A stretch of DNA of 64,000 nt from Tulasnella sp. 424 (lineage: Eukaryota; Basidiomycota; Agaricomycetes; Cantharellales; Tulasnellaceae), in the NCBI GenBank assembly GCA_019633425.1, contig WSUB01000038.1, positions 1 through 64,000 of the forward strand, read 5' to 3'. This document shows positions 33,421 to 45,208 of the stretch, piece by piece; position 1 is the stretch's first letter, and each line of letters starts with the position of its first letter. A program made the translations under genes and the position numbers. A model generated the notes under the pieces. It was given only the letters and a program-made list of their open reading frames with translations, was not told where the DNA came from and did no database searches.

Positions 33421-34007
33421 CAATCCGAAGTCGATTTTTATTATAATATTATTGTTATATTGCCTTTTTAGCCAGTAATATATATATATTGTGTGTGAGA
33501 GAGATGCGCCTAGCACGCAAATTCTCGAGGGGCTTACTATCGCAATTCGACTCAAGCTTCGAATCGTGTATTCCAGCGGGATTCATCTGTCTCTCAGCTC
33601 CGATCCAATCGCAGGCGCTTGTTTCGATTCAAGGCGAAGCAGAATGTGGCTACAAGTTTCCCAAAACAGGGTTAATAATTATTACTTAATGGGGCTTGAC
33701 TTCCGATAGGTCTCCGCCCCCTAAATTTGTCTAGTGGCTTGCATTCGTCCACCAGTCCAACACGAGGTTCTCCCCGTGATTGGGCCACTACGCTCTAGAG
33801 AGCAGAACCTATATGCGGCAGGTATAACCTTCTTTCTCTCGCTTTCAAGTCTCCTGGTATCCCTGGCTAACTCAACGCTAATATGGATATATGGAAATCG
33901 TTCGTCGAATCGGCTTGTGACTTTTCGCCTATATTGTGGCTTGTAATTTCGCTTGTACTTGGAGGTGAGGCGAAAGCTACTCGGTTACAGGTTATCTATG
34001 TCCTCCC
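33421..34007. other. Upstream flank of DUF6535 copy 5
   Basis: A TATATATATA tract at 33479-33489 followed by flank similar to that of the other copies. No gene seen. Confidence 0.35.
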
Positions 34008-34033
34008 AATTTGTATTAATTACTTTTGATGCC
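34008..34033 (+). promoter_or_regulatory. Conserved upstream element of DUF6535 copy 5
   Basis: AATTTGTATTAATTACTTTTGA, ending 155 bases before the start codon; same spacing as the sister copies. Confidence 0.4.
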
Positions 34034-34187
34034 AACGCGTGTCGTACACCTGGGCTCAGGCAGCTAGCTGGGAGCAAAGTAGTTAAATAGCAATTGCCGA
34101 CTACTCCGCTAACGTCCAGTAACCCTCCTTCCATCGCTCTCTCGCTAGCGCTCAACCCATACAGACTTACCTTCGAATTCATCAATC

Positions 34188-36967
34188 ATGGCTGGTAGTC
34201 GGGATCATATCCCAGTCTTTCCTTCAGAATTTGGCGGGGACAACGGAGAATACTTCTTCCACTATGACAAGGTTCAAGACCAAATCGACGACGAAGTGTA
34301 AGTCACAACCTCCTGGCTCGCCCTTGGACAGCATTTCTGACCTGATCATCCTTTTCGTGTCGTACAGGGTCGAGAGATTGAAAGCGAATCTCGACGGAGT
34401 CCTTGTCTTCGTATGCTATACCTTATTTGGACACCGTCGGTTTAGGCACTATGCTGACAATGTGGTAAAGGCTGGTCTATTTGCAGGCGTCAACACAGCA
34501 TTCATAGCCCTCACGGTAGTTCTCATGAAGCCAGATCCACTTGATGACATAACTACCCTCCTTCAACAACTCGTCCAGGGCTGGAAGTCCGCTATACTCC
34601 TCCCGTCCATGTTCTTCACACCATCCGGCCAAATCATGGTTATCAACAGCCTCTTTGCTCTGAGTCTGTCTGCGACACTTTTTACCTCGTTCTTCGCGGT
34701 CCTGGGAAAGCAATGGCTCATGTATTATCGGGTCAGAAAAGGAGCAGGTTTCGATCAGCAACGCTGGAAGCAATTGGGGCGATCGCTTGGCGCCGAGCGG
34801 TTGGGGTTTGTTTCGGTGCTTGAAATCGTGCTCCCCGTGAGCATCCAAACCACATTGGTCATTTTTACAATTGGCTTCGTGCTTTTCTTGCGAACGCTGA
34901 GCCCTTTCCTCTCAAATATCGTTCTAGTCCCACTGGTGGTCGCCACCTTTCTTTCCATAGTGACCGTCGTAGCCAGTCTGCGGGATCCTGCACACCCATT
35001 CAAGGCCCCAGCCTGGGCGATCTTCCTAAGACTTCTGCTGGTCGCATCGGCGACGTCTCTGTTTTTCCGCCGAGTCAAGATGGATTCCTTATTGCGTTCT
35101 CTGAAGCGCCTGGGGAGGTGGGAGTGGATGAGTGGTCCTGCTCACCGCGATGGACGAGTCGACAGGAGAGATGGGGTTGAAGTAATAGCAACTGGCGTCT
35201 ACAGCCGATACGACGAGGAAAAGGGGAACGCTGAGATCGATGCTAAAGTTCGGAGCGACCAGACATCTCTTGTTCTCCGAGATGCAAGCCATGGACAAAC
35301 CCGCGGGGGGAAAGAACGATGGAGATCGCTCGTCAACACGACGAGACTGCTGAGTCGGGGGGAATCTACGTCTTCAAATGCAGGAATTTGGAGTTCATTT
35401 CAAGAATTTCGGTTGGGAAGGCAGATCGAAAACGAACGTGCTTTGCAGGTCGAGTCCATTGCTCGCGTCATGAAGCTTTCAGAAGACCGAACAGCATTGT
35501 ATCACGCGGCGTTAAACCTACGACCGATCACGGATCTAAAGCTGCTCGAGCTCGTATGCGGCGACCAGAGGACAATTCGTGCCCTTCGCGAGTATTACTT
35601 CGAGGCTATTAGGGAAGTCGAGAAAAAGTATTCCCCAGCTAATCAAAAACCGAAGTTACTTCGAGACGCGCTGGCTTTTGGTACTGCATTTTTTCATGTC
35701 GCGTTTTCAGCTGCTTCCTTCGACGAATTCACCATGATCATCGGGGTGAAACCCATTTCCTTTCCCGAAGGATCCTCGGAAATGTCGTCCATGGCCTCTC
35801 GCGTGGTTGGAGAAACCTGTAGATACGCACAATCCTCTGTCAAGACATTCATGAATCTGCAATCGCATCGGCTTGGGGCTCAGCCTCAGGCGCTGACTTC
35901 CACCACCCTGGCTGCTCACGCGTTTTGGTATTCTATCAATGGAATCCCTCACAGCCAGGACGACGTCTACGGAGATAAATTCAGAGAAGCTCTCGCCGCT
36001 AGCGATGTATCTTGGGCCGGTCTCGGGCTGTTGGCATCGGTTAGCAACAACGTCTGCCAGTTCCACGACGCCAGGAAGAGAAAGCCTTTCGGAATGAAGG
36101 AGCTGAATTGGTGTCGCGAAGCATTTTTGCTTGTACGGGATACTTATAACTTGTGAGTGACCACTATTTTCAAAGTGTTCAGCGATGTGCGTATGTCTAA
36201 CAAATGCCTTCATGCTAAGGTCTGAGCCGACACAAGCACTTGCCGATGCAATTCATATTTCCTTGACCAGCGGTAAAAACCTCGAGACTAATGCAACTTT
36301 ATTCAAGTTTGCCTGGAGGCTATTTACGAGGGATGATGATGGAGATACTACCCGCATCGAATTGGGTGGGCGAGCCCTGGCTGCGGCACCACACTTGATT
36401 TGCGCCATCGAGACAGCAGTTCGGTCCTCAAAAGGCGGTCGAAAACATACAAAATACGCGGAAGCCAGAGAAATGTGTTTCAAGGCGATGATTGAGTATA
36501 TGGGCCCGAGTGGAGGTGAAATGAAGTACGCCAGTCTACCCTGCCGCGGTTATCTGCTAGAGCTGACGTATTGCGTGGCGTAGGGCTTTGAAAGGCGTAC
36601 TGTGGAGGCACAAACTTACGCTGATGACGGCAAATGCTTACATGAGACACATTATGGGTCTTGTGGGGCCTGTTAATAAGGAAGAAAATGCGCGTGCCAA
36701 AGAGTTTATGGAGAAAGTACGGGAGGCGCAGATTCAAAATGTGCGGACCGCCCTCGCCATGGGTAAAGAGTACACCGACGCAAAGCGTGCGTTCGAAGAG
36801 GTCTTTTTAAAATTTGACCTTCAAGATAGCGCAGTGAAAGCGATGTTTGACGATAGGTCAGTAAATGATATATATGATACAAGATTCCACTAACCAAAAT
36901 GACTGGAATCCTTAAAAGCGCATCAACTGTTTCCATGGACGAGCCTCCTAATGATCTATCCTCTTAA
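34188..36967 (+). CDS. DUF6535 membrane protein, copy 5
   Basis: Predicted 820-aa protein; exons 34188-34297, 34368-34410, 34471-36152, 36220-36525, 36584-36856 and 36919-36967. It has the N-terminal motif HYDKVQDQIDDE, four membrane segments starting AGLFAGVNTAFIALTVVLM, the FFAVLGKQWLMYYR motif, and the soluble region with GIPHSQDDVYG and RKRKPFGM. Every exon joins in frame. It is the DUF6535 member of the only complete cassette, followed by an intact C2H2 gene (minus) and an intact DHHC acyltransferase gene (plus). Membrane protein of unknown function. Confidence 0.75.
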
Positions 36968-37532
36968 ATGTGTACTTCCAGATGCGGGCCACACTTGATG
37001 TGTTGTGCGACGCTTTTCAAGTTTGATTTCCCAACCATTTTCGCACTCGATAGGAGCAACCAGACCTGGGGCCTTGCGCACCCGTTCTGTGATACCAGAC
37101 TTTTTCCTATGACGATTCGTTTCTCTAGAGTTGTGTAACAATAGTGCATCTTGACAAAGGGGACCTATAGTATGTCTGTCAAGATTTCCTGTATTGCGTA
37201 ACTTGCACTGGTATGCGCCAGACGGAGCGGTCATTCAGCAGGCATTTTTCCTACCGATACCAGCAGAAAGAAGACGATGGTCTATCCGGCATAGATGAAC
37301 CATTTCGAGTTCAGCTGTACGTTAGAGGGACCAGCGAGCAAGCATGACCAGGGGAAGCGGAAAGCAGCGCAACGCGTGAATAAGCCGTTTAAGGGAATAA
37401 GAACAAAAAAGGGGGGAGGCAGAGAGAAATAAATGTCAAAGAGACGGGAATGTAAAAGTGGGATTTTATCCAAAAGGGTGGTAGAATAAAGCGAAACATC
37501 ATCGAAACCAGAGGGTCGGAACAAGCCAACCC
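36968..37532. other. Convergent intergenic between DUF6535 copy 5 and C2H2
   Basis: Tail-to-tail interval. Positions 37230-37330 keep a trace of the open frame seen at 31418-31653; 37400-37532 is the C2H2 3' flank duplicated with the pseudogenes. No gene seen. Confidence 0.35.
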
Positions 37533-38812
37533 TCAATACGAATCCTCTCCCAGGGTAGATTTGGGGAACGCTTGAGTTTGAAATCCAAAGGGGTCCTTGA
37601 GGTTGAGGGATTGAGATTGAGATTGCTCACCCTCGTCGTCCCCAACGTCTTGGGTGCCGCCGGCGCTTTCTTTAGTCCCGTAGAATTCCTCCAACTCGTC
37701 CAAATCTCCGGTCGCAGCTCTCTCTCCGCTCGGTTTGCCGTCTGTATCAGGTCCATCATCCTTCTCGTCTTCGTCTTCCTCGGGGAAAGGACTCGACCCG
37801 GGTTCGCTTGGGAGAGAAGCGGGGGATGGGGTAGTGGGTGGTGCGGAACGAGCGATGGGGCTTGATGAAGGGTCGCGAGGAGCCTGGCTAACAGCCGAAC
37901 TGGGGGAGGATACAGCGGCTCGTCGCTGAGGGGAAGGTGTTCTCGACTTGGACCTCGACAGGAGCGCTGCTGCTGGTGGGGGTGGCGGAGTTTGCCGAGA
38001 GACTTTGAGGCGCTTCGCGAAAGGCGTCAAGTTCGTCGACTGCGCAGAGTTTGCGCCTGGAGCGGGAGAAATGACTGAGCGATCCGGGAACGGTGAGCGG
38101 CGAGATCGAGTAGGAGAGGGCGATCGAGACATAGAGATTGAAGCCCTGGTCGTAGGGGAGCGAGGCCGTTTCTTGGTGGGGGATGGTGAAGCTGGGGGTT
38201 GCGGTGGAAGGGGGTTTCTTGATCCAGCAGCATGAAAGATGAGCTCACTGACATCAGGAGACGGAGGAAGAGGAGCTGGGGATGGTGTTTCGCCTCGAAG
38301 TCCGCCGATTGTACGGAACCGTCGGAATCCGACAGGTGGAGGTGGCGGCGGTTCGAGCGAGGTTGAAGGGACTTCGGGCTGGATGGGGACTTCAGCAGGT
38401 CGGACAAGAGCGTCGGAACGAGTTGAGTCTGAGATATCTGTTGCGGGCTTCGTTTCCTCTGGTGGTTGGGAAGAGTTGGTGGTACTTTGGCTGACGATGG
38501 TTTGGTTCGCAAGGCGCTCGAGTGGCGATAAACTTGGAGCCGAGGGACCTGAATTAATACCATTGTAAGTAAAATAGGAAATGCAAAGTCATGAAGCGGT
38601 TGTTGCATTTCGGACATACTTCCTGGCTCTTCCTGCAAGATGGCCTTGAGGTCGCGGCGCTTGACAGACTTCATGGTCTGAATGTGAGCTTCGTTGATAT
38701 GATGTACAAGCTGAGTTTGGGTTATGAAAGAGCTGCTGCACCAGTTCCAGCGACAGGGCCAGTGGGAGCGGTCGTTGAAGGAGGAAGAGGGTGGTGGTGT
38801 TTCAACGGACAT
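37533..38812 (-). CDS. C2H2-type zinc finger, Pro/Ser-rich protein
   Basis: Predicted 402-aa protein; exon 1 is 38812-38620 and exon 2 is 38548-37533. One zinc finger near residues 20-43: Cys20-x4-Cys25-x12-His38-x4-His43, with the core HWPCRWNWC and VHHINEAH. The rest is disordered: Pro/Ser-rich with basic SRSPSPTRSRRSPFP-like repeats (possible nuclear localisation and phosphorylation sites) and an acidic stretch (EEDEDEKDD) near the C-terminus. A DNA- or RNA-binding nuclear protein is the simplest reading; the target is unknown. An in-frame ATG at 38875 could add 21 residues; I chose 38812 because its equivalent is the conserved start in the pseudogene copies. It shares a 650-bp divergent promoter region with the DHHC gene. 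Four decayed relatives lie in the window; this is the only intact one. Confidence 0.65.
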
Positions 38813-39464
38813 TTTGGCTGGCTGTTTGGGGACAAAATTGGCCGTCGGCAAGAGAACTGTTGATGAGAGGAACAAAGATCATACCCACGGCAGGAAGAGA
38901 TTTACAGACAGTTTCCCAACAACTGAATCCACTGGCACTTGCTAGATTGATTCTAGCGAAGGTTCTTTGATGTTGGGTTGGGTTTTAGGCTGTTGCTGCA
39001 AGTCCAGGACTGGCGTCGAACCCAAGCAACGAAAACGAACGCATAAAAAAATTGAACAGGGAACGGCTGCGAGTTTTGTGAGAACCTACTCGAGAGACAG
39101 GCCAAGGATTGATCCGCGAGCTAGTTTGGGCCGTTCCGGTTCAAGAGCTCTCTCAACACGTGACACTCGGCCCTTTTCGTGTTTTTTTCTTGAGTACAGA
39201 GCTTTCTATAATTACGTCGAAGTTGTTCGAGGCGTCGATATGCAGGGCAAGACGCGTCCGGTTGCAGGGGAGTGGAGGGAGAAGAGTCGAAACAGAAACG
39301 GCGCGTCGCAACGACCCTGACAACCTTCTTGCAAATCTTCAGCTTCCCCCTCCCACCACGCAAGCCAGTGAATGGCCATACACCATCGCCACTAATACCC
39401 CATCGGTCCCTTCTCCTACCTCAAGCATCTCAAATAATAACCCCCAACCAAAGGCTCCAGAGAC
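38813..39464. promoter_or_regulatory. Divergent intergenic region, C2H2 / DHHC
   Basis: Head-to-head interval of about 650 bases between two intact genes, so both promoters must lie here. It is duplicated in decayed form at 7198-7841 and 24530-25200. I see no clear TATA box. Confidence 0.45.
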
Positions 39465-41242
39465 ATGTCAGCTTCAAATACGAAATTGAATCTCAAACCG
39501 CTACTCTCGTTTGAATTACAACCGCCTCTCACCCTCGGCCGCCGATCACCACCCACAGCAGGATCGGGAGACGATTACTCGCCCTCTGATGTCTACGATG
39601 AAGCTTCAGGGAGGCATGGACCGAAGAAGAGGAGCTGGATCGTATACATTCCAACTTACGGTGAGGGGTATCGTCGCCCGGGCATACGCGTTTTGCTGAC
39701 AGTGCACCCCCTCCCCGCAGTGGCTCTTGCATTCATCCTTGGCCCGCACATTCCCTTGTTCATCACGCTCGTTAGATACTACCTGCCACGCTCTCGAACG
39801 CTCTTTCTCATTCACTTATCCGTCACGTACACCCTGACCTTCATCGTCCTCACTTGCTTCCTGGCTATCCTGGTCAGAGATCCCGGCCCTGTAGACGGAG
39901 TAAAGGCACAAACCCTCGAAGACAATCGATTCCGAGAGCCGGTGGAGGAGGACGACGAAGAGGAGGAGGATGGAGAGGATATCAGTCTTGCCGAAGCGCT
40001 ATTAAAATCCTCAGCTTCGAACAAGCCCTGGGCCGGCAATGGGGAACGACGATGGTGCCAAAAGGTGCGCTTGCTCGCTGACTGACTAGGGAGGGATCAC
40101 ATTATCGACGTAACTTGCCGTATAGTGCTGGTCCTCTAAACCCGAACGAACTCATCATTGTGGCGAGTGCGGTCGCTGTGTACTCAAGATGGACCATCAT
40201 TGTCCATGGCTAGGAGCCAAATGTATCGTACGTCCTCCCACTCTCCTCTTCTGCTTATTGGAAACTCATAGCGCATCTCCCCATTGTCACCAGGGTCACC
40301 GAACGTATTCGTCTTTCGTCCATCTCCTGTTCAACATCACGCTTCTCTGCTTGTACTCTTTCGCATTGACGATCCCACCCATTCAGTCATACCTGTCCAT
40401 GACTACTATCATCGTAAGCCTCCAGGCCGATTTTATGAACGCGTTCCACATACTGAGTTTGCCGCATTACGTATCTAGGACGAAAATGACTGGACACCTT
40501 ATCTCGTCATCCTGCTCGCTCTTCTCACCTTCGTTTTCGGCCTTATGATCGGCTCGTTCTGGGGCTACCATGTCTACCTCATCTCGTACGTGCACTTCTC
40601 ATCCTTAGACTTGCCCTTCATTTCTGAGTCTCGATATTCCAGAACGAACCAAACGACCCTTGAACAACTCACCCCTTTCATCCTCCTCCGACATATCCCT
40701 CCTCTCCCAATCCCTGCCCCTATCTCGAACCCTTCCACATCTCCACCTCAACGCCAACGCCCTGACTCACCGTACTTCTTCCCTTCCCCACCCCCAGACC
40801 GAACGAGCTTCTCCGAGTCCTCATCGTCCACGTCCAAGCAAACCGCTCCATCACAAGCCTCTACCACAACAGCACACCAACTACCCCAATCTGGCCGTAT
40901 TCAAGAACACCTATTATCGTCTGCTCAGCGTCGGCGCATTCGTTACGCAGCCCGCAAGATTCGCTTGTACGACCTTGGATCCGCGAGCCGGAATTGGGAC
41001 CAGGTCTTTGGAGGTGGGAGGAACGGCGGCGGGAATGGATGGAAATGGTGGTTGAATTTGATCCTGCTTGGTGGAAGAGGGTACGTATTTGGGCAGGCTG
41101 CATATTTTTTTGTTGAAAATGGAGTTCTGATCATAACGTTCTGTCCCCGGTGGATAGGAGGGGAGATGGCTATTCGTTCGAATTCAACCCCACGGCGAAG
41201 AAGCAACTCGATCGGCTCGCAGAGGAACTCGCAAAACTCTGA
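39465..41242 (+). CDS. DHHC palmitoyltransferase
   Basis: Predicted 463-aa protein S-acyltransferase; exons 39465-39660, 39721-40064, 40126-40227, 40294-40413, 40479-40585, 40643-41080 and 41158-41242, all in frame. It has two N-terminal membrane segments ending in a DPG motif (LVRDPGPV), an acidic loop ([12 protein letters not shown]), the cysteine-rich domain [13 protein letters not shown], the catalytic KMDHHCPW with Cys206, two more membrane segments, a TTxE motif (NQTTLEQL) and a tail with [28 protein letters not shown]. The QVFG and GDG features resemble Pfa3/ZDHHC2-15-type enzymes. It would attach palmitate to cysteines of membrane-associated substrates. It is intact, while other copies in the window are fragments. 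The neighbouring DUF6535 proteins are conceivable substrates, but nothing in the sequence proves it. Confidence 0.88.
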
Positions 41243-41403
41243 ACATGTTCACCCCATGTCGAGTCTTGCTATGTCTGAAGGTTGATCGCACGTCGAGTAA
41301 ACTAAATTACTTTCCCTCATCATTGAGCTATTCCTATACACATAACCATCCTTTTTATATCCTGTTGCACTATTATACTATCCTATTTCGTTCTTCGAGT
41401 ATT

Positions 41404-44208
41404 TCAGGAGGGAGGAACACAACGTCGAGGCGAAGGGCTCGATTCGTGTTGAGTGAAACACCACTGATCCTCTGGAGCAAGACGCCTCTTGATCTGAAAT
41501 GTGTGACTCAGGTTAGCGGTTTCGAATGACTAGCAAGGGGTGCGGCGCCTTACCTGCCCCGATCGAATGAAACTCTCGAATCCTCGGCAGATATCCTCAA
41601 ATGCCTCGAGTTCAGATCTATACTCCTTCTCCGAATCGCTCTGACCTCCCGCGGGATTTGAAGGAGCTCCGTCCTTTGACCGACCAGACGGCACCAGGGC
41701 CCTGACGCATCGCATGAAGCTGAGCGCCTCCTCGTTCTCAGCGTGGCGCACATCCCCGAGAGCCATAATACACATTGCGTAATGACCGACAGCCCTGAAC
41801 ACAAACTTGGCTTGGAATCGCCACGATGCTGATGTTTCCACTCTAAAGGGTATGCTGGATATTAGTCCTAAGGGAATCTAAAAGAGGGATTCTCGTATAC
41901 GTTGTGCACTCACCGGTCGCCCGAAGGGATACTACGAACGGTGTCCAACACGACCTCGAAACACCCTGAACGGAGGTCACGGAATTACGATTGATAGCTT
42001 TCGGACTGCTCCTCGTCTCGGACCTTGGCTTCCAGGATGCCAAGGAAAGGGACGTGGTGGCCGAATGCGCGAGCGGCGTCTCCCTTTTCCCGTCCGTGAA
42101 CGAAAAGCTTCCAGGCCAGTTTAAATACTTCGCACGGGAGTCGAGTCTTTTCGCCCATATGGCTTGGGATAGCTCGATATACGGCGTCTGCCAGCTCTGG
42201 CGTTGCCTTCTCGCTTCAAAAGGGAAACGTTCAGAACTGTACTACAGGAGGGCGATAAACAGACGCTTACGTGGTGTACGCATCCTGGATTGCTTTGAAA
42301 CCTTCCTGTCTCTTTTCACTCATCGTCCGACCTCCCTGCGTGTTGCATGCCATTGCTAGCAAGGCCAACTGGCTCCACAACCCAGGGTCCTCCGATGATA
42401 CCGAGTCCAATCGATAACTGAGCAATTCTGACTCCTGATCCAACACCGATTCGTGGGGTTCAAGGCATCCCATCAGTAAACCTGCTGCCAGACTCGTGGA
42501 TGTGAAAACAGGAGGTTGACGACCAAATTTGTCGTTCTGCAGGTGCCAATGCCATTGCAAAACGCCCTTCAGCTCCGAGTATTTACCTTTCAAAGAGCGA
42601 CGCGAAGAGCCCGTTAAGGTCTGCGGTTCTGGCGAGATGACAGTGTTCTCGCCATCTGGGAGATTTTCCACGTTTCCGGTGGAAAGACAAAGGTGGAGAA
42701 AGGCGGTTCCGAATACCACAACAGGCATTTCTACCTCTTGGATTTCCTTGAATATCGGCCCCTGTTTCTGAGACCGGTCTAGGTCCCGGACTGCAGTGCG
42801 TAACAACCTCATCAGCCGATTACGAGATACCTGATCGTCAAAGACAATCTCGAGGGCGGAACGGCTCGAAATAGTGCAGAGACTGGCAGCAGCCTGGAAC
42901 AAGGTACAGGACTCGTCCGATTCATTGAGAACTCGTGAAATTGCGTGTCCATGAAGTTCCCACGACGTATCAAAGTCCTTTAGTTCGAAATCCGATATTT
43001 GAACGGGAATCAGATTTGTGAAGGCCGAAAAGAAGCTGGTAGGTTGTTCCTGAGGAAGGTGAGCATCGGTAGGAGGGCTACCGGGTATGTCGTTCCCGAG
43101 ATTCTCTGGTTGCATTTGGAGCTCGATGTAACCATTTGTTCTTTCGGCTCGGCCGCTGATGAGCTGATCAAGCTCCGTGTGGGTTGAATTGGAGTCTCCG
43201 TAATCATCTTGTGAGATGCGGGATGCCTTCACCCCATTGAGATCCCACGGAGTTGCAGGGATCCGCCGACCCAACCAATTGCAAATGCTTGCCACCTCTT
43301 TAGTTAGCTTTTTTACGCAAACCACCACGAAAGACGAGAGAATGAGGATAAACCGCCCGATCCATTTCACGAGCTCCTCGACAGGTGTGCGGTACGGGCA
43401 GAAGGGGTCAAGAAGACGAAAAAGGTACCCACCCAAGACGAAGCCACCCATCACCTCTAAAGGTAGCACCATAAGATACCCGTTTGTTCGATCAAGGCCC
43501 CTCAAATGTGTCACAAACCCGGCAGCAAAGATTGCCAAGGCTACTAGGAGCGTGAACGGTAACACCTGTTCGAGCATTGAGACTAGGTGCCAACGTTCGG
43601 CTCCTAGCGACCGTTTCAGTTGGGTCCAACGTTCGCGTTCCACTCCTTCTCCGCTGTTGCCTTGGTAATGTGTCAGCCAATACCTCCCTAGGACTGCTAT
43701 AAAGGACCCGAGGATGGATATGAATAGGCTCAAAGAGAATAGCTTATTGACGAGAAGATCACTCGGATCTGGAGAAAATGTGTCCGAAGGATAATAAATC
43801 TCAGCAGATTGGTTCGGCGCCATAGTTTGTTGTATGAGCTGATAGAGGAGTCCGTTCGTGTCATCAGCAGGGTCAGGCTTCAAGTCAGGAAGCGTGTAAA
43901 TAAGAAATGCGGAGTTGACGGCAGAGAATAGACCGGCCTATGTAGAAGCATTTGTAAAGTGCTATAGTCGGAGCTGATCTCTTAGGCGCTAATACGCACA
44001 TAGATGAGCATGGCGTCCAATCCGTCCTTTAGCCGTCTGACGCTGGACGATCTGAGTTTAAGTAATTTAAAAGACTAGGATAAGCATGCACTAACAGGCT
44101 TTCATCCCGCTCATGTTGGATCTTGTCGAACTCTTTGAAGAACTCCTGGCCATCCTTTTGGAAGTCTGGCGCACTAAGCACCTCGCCAGGTGAAGTCAAT
44201 CGCGACAT
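41404..44208 (-). pseudogene. DUF6535 protein, copy 6 (nonsense codon in exon 4)
   Basis: Exons on the minus strand: 44208-44096, 44051-44000, 43937-42271, 42213-41914, 41842-41554 and 41493-41404. The N-terminus (QKDGQEFFKEFDKIQ), membrane domain (AGLFSAVNSAFL, GSFIAVLGRYW, RSLGAERWH) and soluble region are present and in frame; it belongs to a branch diverged from the plus-strand set. In exon 4 the codon after SYQS is TAA (41987-41985), where copy 7 reads REYF. Conceptual translation stops after 686 of about 836 residues. Exons 5 and 6 downstream are otherwise open and match copy 7 (APEDxWCF tail), so the stop is young, or the gene now makes a shorter protein. Confidence 0.7.
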
Positions 44209-44484
44209 TCGGTATCTGGTTGTTGGAAGCTGCTATTGACTGGATACTACAGTGATCGTGGTAGTATCTGTGCCGTCCAGGTCTGAGTAGGAGGAGCTGT
44301 GTTGGTTGATTGAAGGTGTACCCGGCCTTTGAAATACGGTGCGTGTGGGAATGGATCGAGTCAAAAGGAACCCCGAGCGCGACATCAAGGAGAGGTCAGA
44401 ATCATATGATGCAGTGGCTGTGTGGGAAGGACAGTTCCAATCCGATCCCCTCCATCTCTTCACTTCAATATCATTGTCCAGATT
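44209..44484. other. Upstream region of DUF6535 copy 6
   Basis: No gene seen. Ends where DHHC-tail similarity begins. Confidence 0.3.
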
Positions 44485-44919
44485 CACCTTACTTTACCCA
44501 TTCCCATCTCTAAACGAACCAGCTCCGAGGCACCATCGTTCACGTCCCAGCCCAAACTCAACCACCACAACAAAGCACCAACACTCGCTAAGTATTCGAA
44601 AGCCCCTCCGATCGGCGGCTCAACGTCGGCCGATCCGTGGTGCGGTCCGGAAGATTTGTCTGTACGCACTTGGGTCCGTGCCTTTGGAGGTGGGAGGAAA
44701 GGCGACGAGAGTGGGGTTGGAAGTGGTAAGTAGTTGAATTTGATCGTGTGTGGTGGAAAAAAAAAATACGCATTGCGAAAGGCTGCATGTATGTGAAACT
44801 GAGGTTTGATAATGATTCTGTTCCGATGGATCGGGAGGGGAGATGGCCACACGTTCGAATTCAACCCCACGGCGAAAGAGCAACTCGATTGGCTCGCAGA
44901 GGAACTCGTAAAACTCTGA
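44485..44919 (+). pseudogene. DHHC palmitoyltransferase 3'-end fragment
   Basis: Matches 40785-41242: the Pro/Ser-rich tail, the QVFG-region equivalent, the last intron, and the final exon, whose coding sequence ([22 protein letters not shown]) is almost unchanged and ends at TGA 44917-44919. The upstream exons with the catalytic DHHC are absent. It lies between DUF6535 copies 6 and 7, showing that they arose by duplication of a block containing the DHHC 3' end and a minus-strand DUF6535 gene. Confidence 0.75.
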
Positions 44920-45208
44920 CATGATCACCCATGTCAAGTCTTGCTACGCTTCTGAGTTTCTACACACGCTGCATGGTGCTTGGCTAATCACGTGGGTGTT
45001 TGGCTTTTTGGTTAGGAAGAATGAACGTTCGGAGTTGAAGGCGACCGCGAATAGAACGACTGCTAGCTTGAGGGACTAACTTACAATTGCAGCTACGATG
45101 TGGTTAGGGTACACGCAACTCGCAAATAAATTAGTAATTATCATTGTTACACAGTCATGGCGTCATAGTTCAACAAGAAGGGCGATAGGGAGAGGTCAAG
45201 ACAAAGGG

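Noticed and set aside
1..34000. Block X as a transposable element
   Set aside because: No transposase, reverse transcriptase, terminal inverted repeats or target duplications are visible; copies are always at the same place in the cassette, which fits block duplication.
37948..38235. Plus-strand open frames over the C2H2 gene
   Set aside because: Shadows of the Pro/Ser/Arg-rich minus-strand exon; composition is the reverse complement of the real codons.
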